Assembly: GCA_958450365.1 (NCBI GenBank) | Contig: CAUEEP010000930.1 | Coordinates: 558,001 to 622,000 of the forward strand | Source: Mesorhabditis belari | Taxonomy: Eukaryota; Nematoda; Chromadorea; Rhabditida; Rhabditidae | DNA length: 64,000 nt | Direction: 5' to 3' | Shown: positions 11,895 to 24,118 of the stretch, one piece after another | Position numbering within the stretch: position 1 is the stretch's first letter | Layout of the letters: each line of letters begins with the position of its first letter | Notes under the pieces: generated by a model | What the model was told of the DNA's origin: nothing | Database searches by the model: none | Seen by the model: only the letters and a program-made list of their open reading frames with translations | Made by a program: the position numbers and the translations under genes

Positions 11895-12176
11895 GGGGTA
11901 GGCTACTTTGCGCCATTTTTTTTTGCGCAACTGGGTCATTTGCGCAACTAGGTCTTTTGCGCAACTAGATCTTTTGCGCAGCTCGCCATAACTTTCTTCT
12001 AAGTCGGCCAATCTTTATGATTTTGGTTTCATTTTGTTGCACTTATTGAGATCTAAAAAATGAAACCAAAATCATAAAGATTGGTCCACTTAGTAGAAAG
12101 TTATAGCTTGCGCAAACGACCCAGTTGCGCAAATAACCCTGTTGCGCAAAAAAAGTTGCGGAAACTAGCCTACCCC
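11895..12176. mobile_element. foldback element, GGGG-ended, with TTGCGCAA motifs and 8-bp target duplication
   Basis: Ends GGGGTAGGCTA and TAGCCTACCCC are inverted; both arms carry spaced TTTGCGCAACT motifs, and the inner arms (CATAACTTTCT, CCAATCTTTATGATTTTGGT) pair almost completely. Flanks are AAAATGGC on the left and AAAATGGT on the right, a 7-of-8 match consistent with an old 8-bp target duplication such as hAT transposases make. No open frame. Confidence 0.85.
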
Positions 12177-13190
12177 AAAATGGTATTTTGATTACGGTAG
12201 TTTGTCTAAAATATATTTTAGAAAAAAAACAAAGCATTTGTTAGAAGAGAAAAGCAAGATTTAATGAAACTCAAACTTTCCTTTTACAAAAATTTCTCAT
12301 TTTTGCTTTAGCAATTTGAGCAATACTTTTTCATAAGGATTTATTAAATAATTGTCTTTAAAAGGAATGATATTTGATTTAAAAGAGTTAGCTCTATTTA
12401 GCTGAAAGAATTCAACGAATTACTCATGTTAGCCGGGTTTTTTTTTATTGAAAAACCTTTCCCCAATTAGTGATCAAACCAAAGCGTTGAAGCTTTAGAG
12501 ACACAGCGAAAAAAAACTCGAATCGAAAACGAAAAAGTGATTCACACTTTGAGAAACAATAGTGATTTAGATGATCTAGATGATTTAGATCATTTAGAAC
12601 ATTTAGAACATTTAGATCATTTTACGTAGAGAAATAGATGATTTTACGAAGCATTGAGTAAACCGAAACAAATTCCTTCGGGAATTCTGTTTAGCAATAG
12701 TTTAGCAATAGCTTTAGCTTAGCAATAGTTTAGCAATAGTTTAGCAATAGCTTTAGCTTAGCAATAGTTTAGCCATTAAAATCTATCAATTTCTAATTTA
12801 GCAACTCAAACTTTGTAAGGAAATTTCAAAAAAGCTCTGAGCCTTTGGCTATACAATTATAATTTATAATTTATAAGCTAATAAATAATTTAATATAATT
12901 TAGACCGTAGAAACCGAAAAACATGGTTTGAAGACGATTTGAGCACGAAAAACGCGTTTGGAAAAGCCAGAAATTTACACCTTTCCTTGCGTGCCGTGGA
13001 ATTGCTCAAAAATTAAAGTAAATGAAAAAAACAAATATGCCATCTTAAAGAGCACATTTCAAGCTTTCAGAATCACTATAACACTAATAGGCGACAGTGG
13101 ATAATTCTCAAGTTAAGGCGCTTCAAAGTTGAGGTAAAATTCGAGAGGTGACACTCTTTTGTCCAGTACTGTACTTTGTACTTAAAAACA
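12177..13190. other. AT-rich intergenic DNA, no gene seen
   Basis: Holds small arrays: ATCATTTAGAAC near 12570-12620 and TTTAGCAATAG near 12695-12775. No exon-like segment noted. Confidence 0.5.
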
Positions 13191-13315
13191 GATAAACTCA
13201 AGCTTTCTAGTGCACTTGGTTTGTCATTTTCGTTGCAGTAACGACTAGAATGATAAATGCCGGTTTGATTTGCAGAAAAATGAGAAATTCAGTGCGCTAG
13301 AAAGGATACGTTTAC
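13191..13315. mobile_element. short MITE with GTAAAC-type ends
   Basis: ATAAACTCAAGCTTTCTAGT at the left and GCTAGAAAGGATACGTTTAC at the right, the same ends as the element at 5250-5583. Confidence 0.6.
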
Positions 13316-13979
13316 AGTTCAAAGTAGTTATAAGAAAAAATTGGTTTGATAAAGGCTTAGAAATCTGGAATAAATAAATTGTTTAATTCAATTGTTTAAT
13401 TCAATTGTTCAATTCAATTGGTTTTTAAAATCACAAAACTAACAATTTATAAGTTCTAACTATAATTCTACGATATTCATTAGGTCAAAAAATAAATTCA
13501 AGTCCAAGTTCAGAACAAAAAAAAAGCTCTTTGTAGCTTTCTTTGTCAACTGCATCACTAGCAAACCATTTTTCCATGTTCTTCGATTGTGACAAAGCGT
13601 GACAAGATAATCTTCATCGACAATGCACACCTTTCAACATAACAATGGGAAAAGAGTGCACAAAAGAAGAGAAAAGCACAGGAAACCCCATCCATTCCCA
13701 CGCAACACATTCCATTCACCTTTCCAATCAACGAGTAAGGAGAAGGTGGTAAAAAGCTTTTTTTAAGTGGTAAAACTGTAAACTATAATCTGTAGAAAAC
13801 TCCAAATATTCTATATGTTCCTAGTTTAAGCAACTTTCAATAAGGTCCTGCAAAATGTGAACTTTTCTGCTCTTTCTTACATCTCTCAATCGATTTTAGG
13901 AAGCAAGAAGTTCTTGTAGCAAGGAATTCTTTGCTATTCTCTGCTATAGTCAACTATTGAAATGATGCTTATAGTTTGG

Positions 13980-14215
13980 AGTGATTGTTGATAATCAATT
14001 ATTCAATTGTTTTATGTTTTAATGAAATCTAGGATGGGATTGAGATTGAGGTAGATTGAGATTCTTGGAATCTTCGATAAAGGGCATGCAAAAGCCCCTT
14101 TGAGAAGAAAAGGCGCTGAAAAGCTGTCTAGCCAATCTGTTTACATGGCTGAGTGTCAGAGCGTTCGTCTCTAGCTCGCACGGTGGGGGTTCGACTCCCG
14201 TCTGGGCCTGCATTT
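13980..14215 (+). repeat. dispersed repeat ending in a tRNA-like head
   Basis: Matches 16465-16712: both start near GATTGTTGATAAT, carry CTTTGAGAAGA and GGCGCTGAAAAGCTGTC, and end in a tRNA-like part (CATGGCTGAGTGTCAGAGCG, then GGGGGTTCGACTCCCGTC). This looks like a SINE with RNA polymerase III boxes, but the tRNA part is at the 3' side of the shared block. Confidence 0.55.
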
Positions 14216-16464
14216 TGCCTAAGCCGTGAAAAGAAAGAGAAAACTTGTTGCTTGAGATCAAAAGATGGAAGAGAACAAGGAAAGACGAACGAGTGGAGGA
14301 AGATGGAGCGGAAGAGATGAGGAAAACACAGCGTCTTTTGACTCAATTTTGGATCCTCATCAATTTCCGATATCAATTGCAAGTTTTGCGAAAGAATTCA
14401 ACAAAAAACATAGCAAAACCAACAAAGATTACTCAGTATAGAACAGACAAAGACTACCCTAGTTTACACCAGACAGACAAAGACAAAGCTTACTGTAGCC
14501 AAAGATAGAGAAAAGTTAGACAAAAGACAAAAGACAAAGATTACTGTAGAAAGAGAAAGAGATCTCCTCAAGTCGATCATTCAATTGATTTCATACCGAC
14601 CGAGTTTAGGGTCACTTAGCACAATAGACGAATTTCTCTTCTTTTTCCCATCGATCTCTTTTCTTTCAATCTATTGTGTACACCACTTCATGACTCGGAA
14701 ATGCATGCGTGAATGAAAAGAGAAATGAAAAGTGAAGACAAGACTTTAAGAGAGTTTATCATTGAAAGAAGGATTTTGTTTGAACTATTGCTTGACCAAA
14801 GTTGGGTTGAGCGTTTTTTCTTTTTGTTCCGTTGAATAAATACTAAATACTGTGGTAAGGTTAAGGGTGAATTTCACTTCAGAAAAAAGCATTTTCACTT
14901 GAGTCATTTAAGCTTTTGGACAATTTGGACAATTAGATTACTATTAGGAAAAAACAATTCTACTTTTTGGAACAATTAAAGCTAAAAAGCCAAGAAAGTT
15001 TATAGAGTCAAGTTTTAATTAAAAAATTGAAAAATTCGACGATTTCCAAATGAACCACTGTCATTTTCACTAAAAAATGGGAAATTTCAAACGCGACGAT
15101 CAGCTCTTTTTCTTCTTTTCTTTTCTCCACATTTGTATGCAAATTTTGTTGGAGAAATGGGGAGAAAACAAGGCCGAAAAGCCACCCGATTGCCCTAAAT
15201 CGACTAGATCGGTGTTTGGTTGACGAAAAAAAAAAACTTGTTACATCCAAGTTTTTGTTCTATTTAAACAGCTTTTGATGTGTACTTTGGCTTGAAAATG
15301 TAAACGAACCCTTTCTGGTGCATTGGATTCTTTGGTTTTCATCAGAAAATGATTTGGTACTGCAAAAAAAATGGGAATTTTAGCTGATTAACTGGTTAAC
15401 TGATTTTTGGGAACGTCAAAGGAGAAATTACTTGACAAATTGTTGAAGGTGAAGAATTGACATTGACAAAAAAACAATGACAGAAGAATTGAGTTCTTGA
15501 CCAATCCAAATCTGATATCAAGTCTTGCTAAGCAATTTCCTGATTTGGTCAAGTGTTGTGAAGAGATTAAACGGGATTGATCTCATTGCGAGAACGATTC
15601 TGACTATGAGGACTATTTGGATGTGAAAGAAAAGTCAAAAACGAATCGCGCACTCAATCGAAACCAATTGAGAGAAGAAATTCGGGGATTTCGATTGAAG
15701 GAGATGAAGGAATTGAAGGAATTGAAGGAATTGAAGGAATTGAAGGAAATTAAAGAAAATTAAAGAAAATTAAAGAAAATTAAAGAAAATTAAAGAAAAT
15801 TAAAGAAAATGATAGAAAATAAGAAGTTATACTTGAAAATTTGACTTAAAAACATAATCCTAATCACCTAATCATGTTAAAAACATAATCCAATCAGTTC
15901 ATTCAGTCAAAAAGTATCAAGCCGAGCTATTTTTTCTTACCAAAATACTTTTTCTAGAAAATTACAAGATCGACAACAATTTTAAAAGTAGTAAAAAGTA
16001 AAATAAGCAAACAGTAAAGCTTTTTTAAAACTTTTTCAATTCAAAAACGTGAAAAAATGGAACACGTAGAGTTCAAGCAAGAATGAAACGACGTACGTCA
16101 CGATTGAATCCGCAAAATGCCCCCCAAATCATCCGAAATTCAAATATTATCAATTGAATGGTGCACGGATGATCAGAATGAAGAAGAGAATCCTCCGTGA
16201 ACTGAAAACCGGAAGTCGACAAAGAGAGAAATGGGAAAGGGACGAGATGGATTAAGCGCGCTGATTGAGCTCATTGAGAAGGGGAAAAGGAACCATTGGA
16301 CCTGCATCTGGACCTGGTATCGATAAAAGTTTAATGCAAAATGGAAAATGGTTAAAATTGTCAAGTTTCTGGGAATCCAAGCCACGTAAAAGCTAGACAA
16401 ATCGCTTTATCCGAAAAGTTTAACCAAGGCTTTTTTAGGTTTTTGAAGGAAAAGGTTTAAGGTT
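14216..16464. other. no gene seen
   Basis: AT-rich DNA with a GAATTGAAGGAATTGAAGG / AATTAAAGAAA array at about 15700-15815 and a single GTAAAC-type MITE end near 15298. Small open frames lack splice context or recognisable domains. Confidence 0.5.
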
Positions 16465-16712
16465 GGATTGTTGATAATGAATATTCAACAACAATTGTAC
16501 TATTTGTATGTACTAATGAAAGCTAGGCTAGGTCTATTCTTGAGTTATAGCTTAGCCTCCTAGATAAAGAACCCAGTAGCCTCTTTGAGAAGAGAGGCGC
16601 TGAAAAGCTGTCCACATGGCTGAGTGTCCAACCAATCTGTTCACATAGCTCAGTGTCAGAGCGTTCGTCTCTCGTTCGACGGACGCGAGTTCGATCCCGT
16701 CTGCCGCCGATG
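16465..16712 (+). repeat. second copy of the tRNA-headed dispersed repeat
   Basis: Shares blocks with 13980-14215 including GAGAGGCGCTGAAAAGCTGT. The tRNA-like part reads CATAGCTCAGTGTCAGAGCG, then GCGAGTTCGATCCCGTC. A partial duplication of the block (CACATGGCTGAGTGTCCAAC) precedes it. Confidence 0.55.
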
Positions 16713-16860
16713 CAAATGGTCAAAGGGCCAAAGAAGACAAGAGAGGGGAGGGAAGAGAGGAAGAGGATGAAAGGAAAATGTTATCTACCTATCTTTGACT
16801 GCTGTAATGGTATAGGATTACTATTTCAAATAAGACTATTAGAAATTTATCTACCGAAAT

Positions 16861-17118
16861 ACCTGTATTAGTAGCGCCCCCGTACAGTCGCGTAGTCTGA
16901 CTTCTTTTTATAAAATCATTTTTTTCTCAGCTCCTAGATTTTTCCCAACTACACTTTTAATACCAAAAATACTAGATTTCAAGGGCTATCATTTGACACT
17001 CAAGCGCACACTGTAGCATAAAGCAGTGCGGAGAACGGAGTGTGCAAAGCTAGACTACGCGGCAATACCATGTCATTATGGAGGGGGGCGGGTGCTACTA
17101 TTAGAGGTATTACAGTAA
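16861..17118 (+). mobile_element. MITE family A, diverged copy 1
   Basis: Shares CCCCGTACAGTCGCGTAGTC near the left end, the core GTAGCATAAA and AAAGCTAGACTACGC, and the right end GTATTACAGTA with the three better copies, but differs through much of the middle. Confidence 0.65.
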
Positions 17119-18387
17119 CAAAATAGAAATCAAGATCACAACAGACAGAACAACAGAAAGAACATTAGAAACAATTGGAAATGAGCAACAATGATCCGGA
17201 CGACTACGCGTCGCTTCAGTTGACGCGTACAAAAGACGAAACGAGAGTTAGTGCAAAACAGAAAACACTTTGTGATGATCTCTTGCCAACAGAAGAAAAA
17301 AAAGCAAGAATTTTTCAAGAATAAAACAAAATCTTGCCCAAATTCTCCCACTTGCATATATACGTTCACTTTTTTCTTTTACGCAAAAATCTTCCCCTGA
17401 GAGACGAAAATGCGTATTTGTGTAGAGCGAAAAAAGCTTTTTATGTGCATGTGAAATGTTTCCAATGGATGAAAAGCCACCAGAAAACATTCAATCTTTT
17501 TGAAGATCAAAGGGGAAATTATGGGGGAAAACATAGGAGTTTTAAAAAAAAAAAATTGTTTTTAGTAGTATTTTTCAATCAAAAATCAATACAAAATCCC
17601 TTCCTTTTTCCGTAAAAACGGTGCCAATTTTTGACTGGTGAATTTCTTTCCGTTTCATTTCATTTTTGAGATGCAATTTGAATGGAGTTGAATTTGCAAT
17701 AAATTTGCAATAAATTTGCATATAAACAGAAGTAATTGTACAAAAATGATTAAAAATTATGTTTTAGATGGTGTTGCAAAGCGATTTGAAGGGATTACTT
17801 AAAAAAAATTGCACAATGAGTTATTCTTGTTGAGAGAATTTTGCTATTTTAGCTATTTTAGCTATTTTTGGCTATTTTTGTCTATTACATAGATTATGAA
17901 TATATTTTAATACTAGAAAATACAAAAATATAGTGACAGCTCCCAAGAGCTGTGTCACTTCGATCTTTCCCATTGAGAGATTCAAGTGACAGGGGACAAT
18001 TTCAACTTCAACTACTGAGATAATAGAGTTCGCTTAAAATCTATTTGTTATTAGTTTGGACAAGTTTCAGGTTTACTTTCAAAGTATAGACACAATGCTA
18101 AACCAGACCTAAATTTCCCACCAATTAGTACAATGGTCAAGTGGACAGCGAAGTTGTATAGGTGTGTGGGAATGGACAACGGCTGGAGAGAGACACAAAT
18201 TTGGGGACTTCAATGGAAAAGACAGGGGAATAGATACGAATGGAGAAGAGTCTTTGACTTTTCTTTGAAGAACAGAGTAAAAGGAGAGGCCATTTCTACG
18301 ATGACCATAGATGAAAGGAATGGCTTTTTAGGAGAAAGGAGATTCGAGATTTAGGTGAATTGAGGATACATGCTGGATACGTTCACT
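17119..18387. other. no gene seen; small hairpin at 17937-17962
   Basis: Contains GTGACAGCTC-CCAA-GAGCTGTGTCAC, a short perfect-looking hairpin, and AT-rich sequence. Open frames here show no family features. Confidence 0.45.
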
Positions 18388-18655
18388 TACCGTAAATACT
18401 GTAATAGTACCTCACCCCCCTCGTACAGTCGCGTAGTCGCAAAAGTTTTTTAGTATTTCATTTTTTTCAAAGCACCCGTACTTTCAAAAAATGCGTCTTT
18501 AGTATGAAAAAATAGCCCTGAATTTCAGCTATTTTTGATAACTAAGCGCGCATTGTAGCATAAACCAGTGTCGAGAAAAACGCGTTCAAAGCTAGACTAC
18601 GCAACATTCCGCACCATCATTATGGGGGTGAGGTACTATTACAGTATTTACGGTA
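18388..18655 (+). mobile_element. MITE family A, copy 2
   Basis: Inverted ends TACCGTAAATACTGTAATAG and CTATTACAGTATTTACGGTA. The core carries TCGTACAGTCGCGTAGTC at the left and AAGCTAGACTACGC at the right, which form a second, inner inverted pair (GCGTAGTC/GACTACGC). Confidence 0.93.
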
Positions 18656-20140
18656 GGTATTAGAGCTTGTTAAAAGTGAGACTGGAGCTCTCATAATCAG
18701 CTTGAAAGGAACGGCTTTTTAGAAGAAAAGGAATTCGAAAAGGAAATTTAGGTTCTCAACGTTCAATGGCGTATTATGGCGTGTTCAATGGCGTATTATG
18801 GCTTTGGATTTAGAAGTTACTGACTCTAGTGTTCCAAAGTTTACAGAAATACTGGCTTTTACTTTGAAGTAGCATTGATCTCTTCTTTAGTGAAATCAAG
18901 GCTACAACAATTGCATTTACTTTTACATAACTTGACCAGAATTAGAAAATGACTAGTTCTAGCGATAAATCTTTTTCTCATCACCAGATTGAATCGTATA
19001 GTTGACTGAAATTGGCCTGGGATTTGGGTGAAAGAAGAAAAAAAACGAATGACACAGAAAAAAAGAGATAAGTTTACATGAAAATCAAAAAGTAATTGCC
19101 TTTGATACAATTTTGAAAACAAAAAGACAGTGTGCCAGAAAGTAGACATTTGCAAGAGCACAAAGTAATCGCATAAGAATCGGGTTTGTTGTTACTGTGA
19201 TAAGTAAAAGATTATTAGATAAGTAAAAGTAGAAGTAAAACCAAAAGTAATAAATAAAGATTTGTATAAAAGATCATAAAAACCAAAATTTCAAGCATGA
19301 GCATAAAGATGTCTATGAGTCATGAGAAATGTAGCTGGTGTTCTCATTTCCTTTCTCTGCTGGTCTCTGTTCTCGTCTATTGGAAAGAGTAGCCTCATTT
19401 GGCCTTTCCCCCTTTTTGGCTCTTGGTGCCAATCCTTGGGGTTACCCTAGGGGAATCGATAGGCCCTAGTGTGGTCTTAGCCCCTTTTCCCCAGCCGGGA
19501 ACACTCCATAAATGGATATTGAAGGGAACAAGGGGCCTAGTAACACCCTTCCGCTGGAGAGACATAATAAGAGGCTTCTCCCTTCTAAACCTCTAAATCC
19601 TATATCGAATCTCTCCTCAAGTTGAACACTCCTTTCGTCGAGTCTTTGGAGAAAAGCACTTTAAATAAATGAAGAATGGAGAAAGCTTGAGTGATTGAAA
19701 TAATAAAATAGAAAATAGAAAACGCAAAATAGAAAATGGTTACGGTTCAAGATGTTTTCTATTTTCCACCATTTTCAAAAAGACTACTATAGGCCAAAAA
19801 CCCAAAAACCCAAAAACCCAAAAAAACCGTCTGCTCACATGCTCACTCGTTTTACTAAAACGTTCGCTGTCAACTCCCAGAAAGTTTCTAACTGTAGAAA
19901 AACTTGCAAACTTCAAGTAGCGCTCATAAAATCGTTTCATACGATCAATTTTAATACAGAAAGGGCAGGATTAAACCCCTACTTGTTTTGTTTTTCTTCT
20001 ATCTATAAAATTTTTGTGAATTCTTGCCTAAAACTTTGCACAATTGACCCAGAGGGCTCAGTGATGCCATTGAACTTTTATTAGGCTGTTCAAAAAGTCT
20101 TTTCGCTTCATCCAACTTTTTCAACCTATTTTTTTATGGA
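18656..20140. other. no gene seen
   Basis: A more GC-rich block at about 19395-19600 has an open frame but no recognised domain. A CCCAAAAA run is at about 19795-19826. At 20083, TTAGGCTGTTCAAAAAGTCT looks like a solitary mariner-type end. Confidence 0.4.
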
Positions 20141-21545
20141 AAACATTAGCAATATTTTAAAATCAACAAATTTAGGTCGAAACTTGCACGGGCCTCCAGG
20201 ATCGTCGGGATTTATGGTGGTGGGGACGGGCCGGACCTAGCTGACGATAATGGAGCCGAAGTGGTGGAAAGGCTTGTTGAGCGGGTTAGTTCTTGGTTTT
20301 AATTTGCGGATTGTAGAGGAGAGCAGTTTGAAAAATGAAATTGTTTTATGGAAAACATTAGCAACATTTTAAAATCAACAAATTTAGGTCGAAACTTGCA
20401 CGGGCATCTAGGATCGTCGGGATGCACTCCGTGGTTTACAAAATTTGGCCAAAGTATTTTTGCAGTTACTATTTAAAACAAATCTTTACTTTAGAAACAT
20501 CGTCTTGCAGTTGGTACATTGGGACTCAACGCTTTGATGGACATACTAACCAACGAGAGAAATGCGATCGATCTTTTATCGCTTACATTTGAGGTTTTTT
20601 TGAACAGACTCTATCTCAACTTATTGTTTAGATTTTTTATTTGTTCTGAACGGTGATGATGATGTTCCCGAAGAAAGCGAACTGGGAGAAAGACTTGCTG
20701 AGGTAGTTATATCTGTGTTTTTTTCGATATTTTTATGTTTAGGTAATGCTCAAGCGACCTCAATTTATTGCACCGGTTCTTGCCGTTTTGGAGCAATATG
20801 AGTTCGCTGTGAGACGGTTGGTTAATAATTGTGTACTAGGGAAATTATAAGCATACTTATAATGATTCCTCTACTAAATTATTTACAATTCTGTTTTTAG
20901 TATTTCGGTTCAATTGCTCAGGTCTTTGTTGCGTCATCGAGGAACTGAGCGCAAAATGCGGTTATTCAACAGCCGATGGGAGCTACGCGTCTTGTGGATC
21001 TTGTTCACGATAGTGTTCACATGTTCACGATTCTTGTTCCGAATCGAGAGGTCCATTCTATAAAGCAACTCAATTCAACTTCGGCTTTAGGTTGTAACAA
21101 CTACTTTGCGAGCTTTCACGAGCACATTCCCAATTGCAACAAATGCCTATGACAACGCTTTCTCCATACACATTGACATTGTTGGCTCTGAGTCAATTGA
21201 CAGTACGTAGTTTTTAATTTGGGAAACACTTTGTTCTTTTTTGTTCTTTTAATTATCGTCATTGAAGATTGTCTTTTTGTGATTCTGAACTTGCTTTGCA
21301 AAAATGCAAACAATCAGCAGCTCTTTTGGGAAAATCAGTAAACCTTTTTTACAAAGTTTCAATGTCAGGTTAATCATGCGACTCCGTGGACTTCTCGGAT
21401 CTTTGGCTTTTCCAGAAGACGTCGATGAAAGCGCCGAGGGGGCTAAACAGCGAACCGCAAATTGATTTGCCTTTTGCAGGTTTGACATTATTTCAACAGT
21501 TCTATTCCTACTTTTTAGGTCATCAATTATCATTTGTCATGCCCT
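20140..21545 (+). pseudogene. p115/USO1-like pseudogene, partial plus-strand copy
   Basis: Contains the same exon series as the minus-strand copy at 27984-30126: GPDLADDNGAEVVERLVER, KHRLAVGTLGLNA, ESELGERLAE, the QQPMGATRL-type block, and IVIEDCLFVILNLLCKNANN. USO1/p115 is a Golgi vesicle-tethering protein with an armadillo-like head. Introns are retained, so this is a DNA-level duplicate and not a retrocopy. Exon frames do not join (for example at the KHRL and FVLNG exons), exon B is duplicated ahead of exon A (20174 and 20390), and the copy stops near 21545. Confidence 0.82.
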
Positions 21546-22034
21546 TGGCATAGTAATTTATCGAGTAATTGTCAAGGCAGTCTGTATTTATTTGTGCACC
21601 TAGGTTGCCTACCCGAGATTGGCAAATATCACTTACTCTTCATTTCCACTTTCCTGGAATTGTAGCTCTTTCTTTTAAAAAAAATTGCGTTCTTGAGATT
21701 TTTTTAGAATAAATTTTTTCTAGACTATACTAGAAGTGCAAGTGCAGAACCAGAAAAAAATCTGCATTCCAGATCATAAAATCCGAGACAACTAATAAAA
21801 AGTCTTTTGGGAAATTCTTGTTTTATTTTGGATGATTTTGGATGATAGTTTTTGGATTATTTTATTTTTTCCGTTCATTTCTGGGCCTAACTTAAAATTT
21901 TTAGTGTTCGAATTTTTGATTTAAAGAAAAAAATTACATTAGGGTGTAATCGATGTGCGTCTTACTATAATTGGTTTTAAAGGTTGTAGTTAGTGATTGC
22001 TTTCAAGTGGATGTTTCGTACAATTTTGATTTTA
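21546..22034. other. AT-rich spacer between the pseudogene and the F-box gene
   Basis: No exon seen. The last bases before 22036 (GATTTTAG) form a splice-acceptor-like signal for the next gene. Confidence 0.5.
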
Positions 22035-22038
22035 GCAC

Positions 22039-23463
22039 ATGCCAACCTCTTCTATCAACTTCCTTGAAGGACTTCCCGATGTCGTATTCTATGCGGTGAT
22101 GGAGAGACTTCCTGCACGGGTCATCGAAAAGTTAGCAGCCTTCATCTTCTAGCATTAATCTTTGCTTTAGCACTGTTCGACAACTGTCCAAGAATTGCTA
22201 TAGAAGGGTCGAGCTGCGCAGAGAAAGACTTCCTCGTGTTTATATCGATGAGCTTTGTGTTCAGGAGAACATGGTAAAATATTGTTGTGTTAGTTACAAA
22301 AACAGGTTTCAGCTTCGATTTATACATGGAGGAAGGAACGAATATTCGGAAAAGATAGATCCAGCTAAATTAATTCAACATTTGGCGTATTTGAATGAGC
22401 GTGTCACCTTCAACACCCTCCGTTTGGTTAGCTTTTAATATTAAATGGTATACTTAAAATCTGTCTTTTAGCAGGATGTCAATTGGGACATGTTTGCAAA
22501 TTGCAAGTTCGAATGCGAAGAATTGACTTGTTTTGTCATTGGGACGACTCTTTCACCAGAAAGATTCCAGGATATTTTTCGCAGTATAAGGCCAACACGC
22601 AACCTATATGTTTCGGTAATTTTGTATTGAAGAACTCAAAATTAGGCTGATTAAGGCGCATGGGGACAACAAAGTTTTTCCTGTTACAAGGGACTTTTTC
22701 ACCAATAACTATGCAATTGAGTTGCAACTTGTTCGGTTGTGGGGTTACGGGAATGCCATGGTGGATCCATTAAATGACACAGTTTGTTTTGATTTAACTT
22801 CAATGAACAATTTTTTGTTACGACGCTTACTCCGGATAATGTTTATTGTTTAGATCCTGTTAGATTCAACTGCTCTGGTTTTATCCGGTCATTTTCGAAC
22901 AAGTTCCGGCTGTACTCTTAATGGGATTCTAACGATGATCCAAGACTGGTACACTTCAGAGCGTCAAATTGATGCAATTCATCTTCGAGCAGTTTGCGGG
23001 GAAGCAGAACGTCAAAATGTGAGCTCTTTTAACTTTCTTATTTTGCTGGAATAATTTGGATGAAGTTTTTAAAACATCCGGAAAATCGACTTAACTATTC
23101 TAGTCTAGATAGCCCAGATAATCATTGAAAAGCAATTCAAAGCAATTGGTATTTTTCCCCATAAAATTATTCAATTTTTAGTTCTTGTACAACTTACCTG
23201 GATTGCAATCTGTTAAACGGCTCCTCTTCAAAGGTTCCATCTATTCTATCCCCGCTTTGGAAAGAGCAAATGGAAACATCATTGGGTTTCCTATTCGCAG
23301 TGATGGAAAAGGTCATATTGAGTATGTTTTAGCACGATTTTTTCGACGTATGAAAGGCATTCAATGAAACTATCTATTACCAAATTGTTTTAGTATCTCC
23401 ATGCTTCGACTAGTGCCGGGTCCGGAAGCTGACTTATATGGGATGTATAATGACGTATTTTGA
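22039..23463 (+). CDS. F-box-like protein, eight exons, intact
   Basis: Exons 22039-22130, 22171-22273, 22313-22426, 22475-22615, 22656-22781, 22854-23018, 23182-23321 and 23394-23463 join in phase to a 316-residue protein. The N-terminus (FLEGLPDVVFYAVMERLPAR, then VRQLSKNCYRRVE) resembles the F-box of nematode F-box proteins, which recruit substrates to SCF ubiquitin ligases; the rest (RNLYVS, AIELQLVRLWGYGN, DAIHLRAVCGE) resembles the F-box-associated substrate domain of the large Caenorhabditis families. Acceptor TTTTAG lies three bases before the ATG, consistent with trans-splicing. No stops or frameshifts. The family call is by motif only; the exon structure is very secure. Confidence 0.8.
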
Positions 23464-23795
23464 ATTAAAATTCTGTTTTGTTAAAGCTTAAATTTTGTCC
23501 ATTGTGGTTGCTATTTCTTGGAAAGTACATAATACTAATGTCACAATTTGAAATTCTTCTCACTGAATAAATCCTTCAAGATTTTGTTGTTCTTGAAAAT
23601 GTCACTGTTTCAAATTACAATATCCTTGTTCGATCAATCACATCACCACAACTGTTTGGAGACGAACGGGACAATAATAAATATTGTGCATTAGGATACG
23701 TCATTATACAGCCTATATAAGTCAGCTTCCGGGCCGGGCACTAGTCGAAACATGAAGATACTAAAACAATTTGGTAATAGATAGTTCAATCTCTT
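23363..23795. repeat. inverted duplication of the last F-box exon
   Basis: The segment 23363-23461 (end of intron 7 and exon 8) recurs as its reverse complement at 23697-23795, with a few differences (ATGCTTCGAC versus ATGTTTCGAC; GGGTCCGGAAG versus GGCCCGGAAG). The arms are separated by about 235 bp. Confidence 0.93.
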
Positions 23796-23799
23796 GTGT

Positions 23800-24118
23800 C
23801 AAACGAATCTCTTGTGCATTTTTTTCCTCGTTCTCTCTGCATCAGCCAGTGTTTTATAATCATATTTGTTTACACGAAATACAACATCATCATCATGTTG
23901 GACCCCCGGCTTATTTTTTAAATTTTGATTTATTTATTCCTCCACCACCTTTTAAATTTTACAAAAAAAGCGATTTTTAGACGGGCACAGAGTTGAGTAG
24001 TTTGGGTCTTTATTGTTCCTTGGACTTCTTGGGCTTGGGCTTGGGCTCGCCCTCGTCGATCAGCAGATCTGAAAAGCAAGAGTTCTATGAATCGAAGAGG
24101 ACCACTTTTAGATTGAAG
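23800..24118. repeat. direct repeat, left copy (paired with 24667-24976)
   Basis: Starts AATCTCTTGTGCATTTTTTT and includes ACAACATCATCATCATGTTG, the GACGGGCACAGAGTTGAGTA block, and a minus-strand terminal exon. The right copy is nearly identical over about 310 bp. Confidence 0.93.
24010..24068 (-). pseudogene. duplicate terminal exon of the 24.9-27.4 kb gene
   Basis: A TTTTCAG acceptor is followed by a frame reading LLIDEGEPKPKPKKSKEQ and a stop, against PLTDKGEPKPKKSKEQ in the gene proper. It could be an alternative last exon if transcription runs through; with no other exons near it, an orphan duplicate is more likely. Confidence 0.7.

Noticed and set aside
16173..16400. 75-residue minus-strand frame near a slightly GC-rich block
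   Set aside because: No family features, no neighbour exons, poor start context.
19399..19596. Possible exon or membrane protein in a GC-rich block
   Set aside because: No splice signals with matching phase and no recognised motif.
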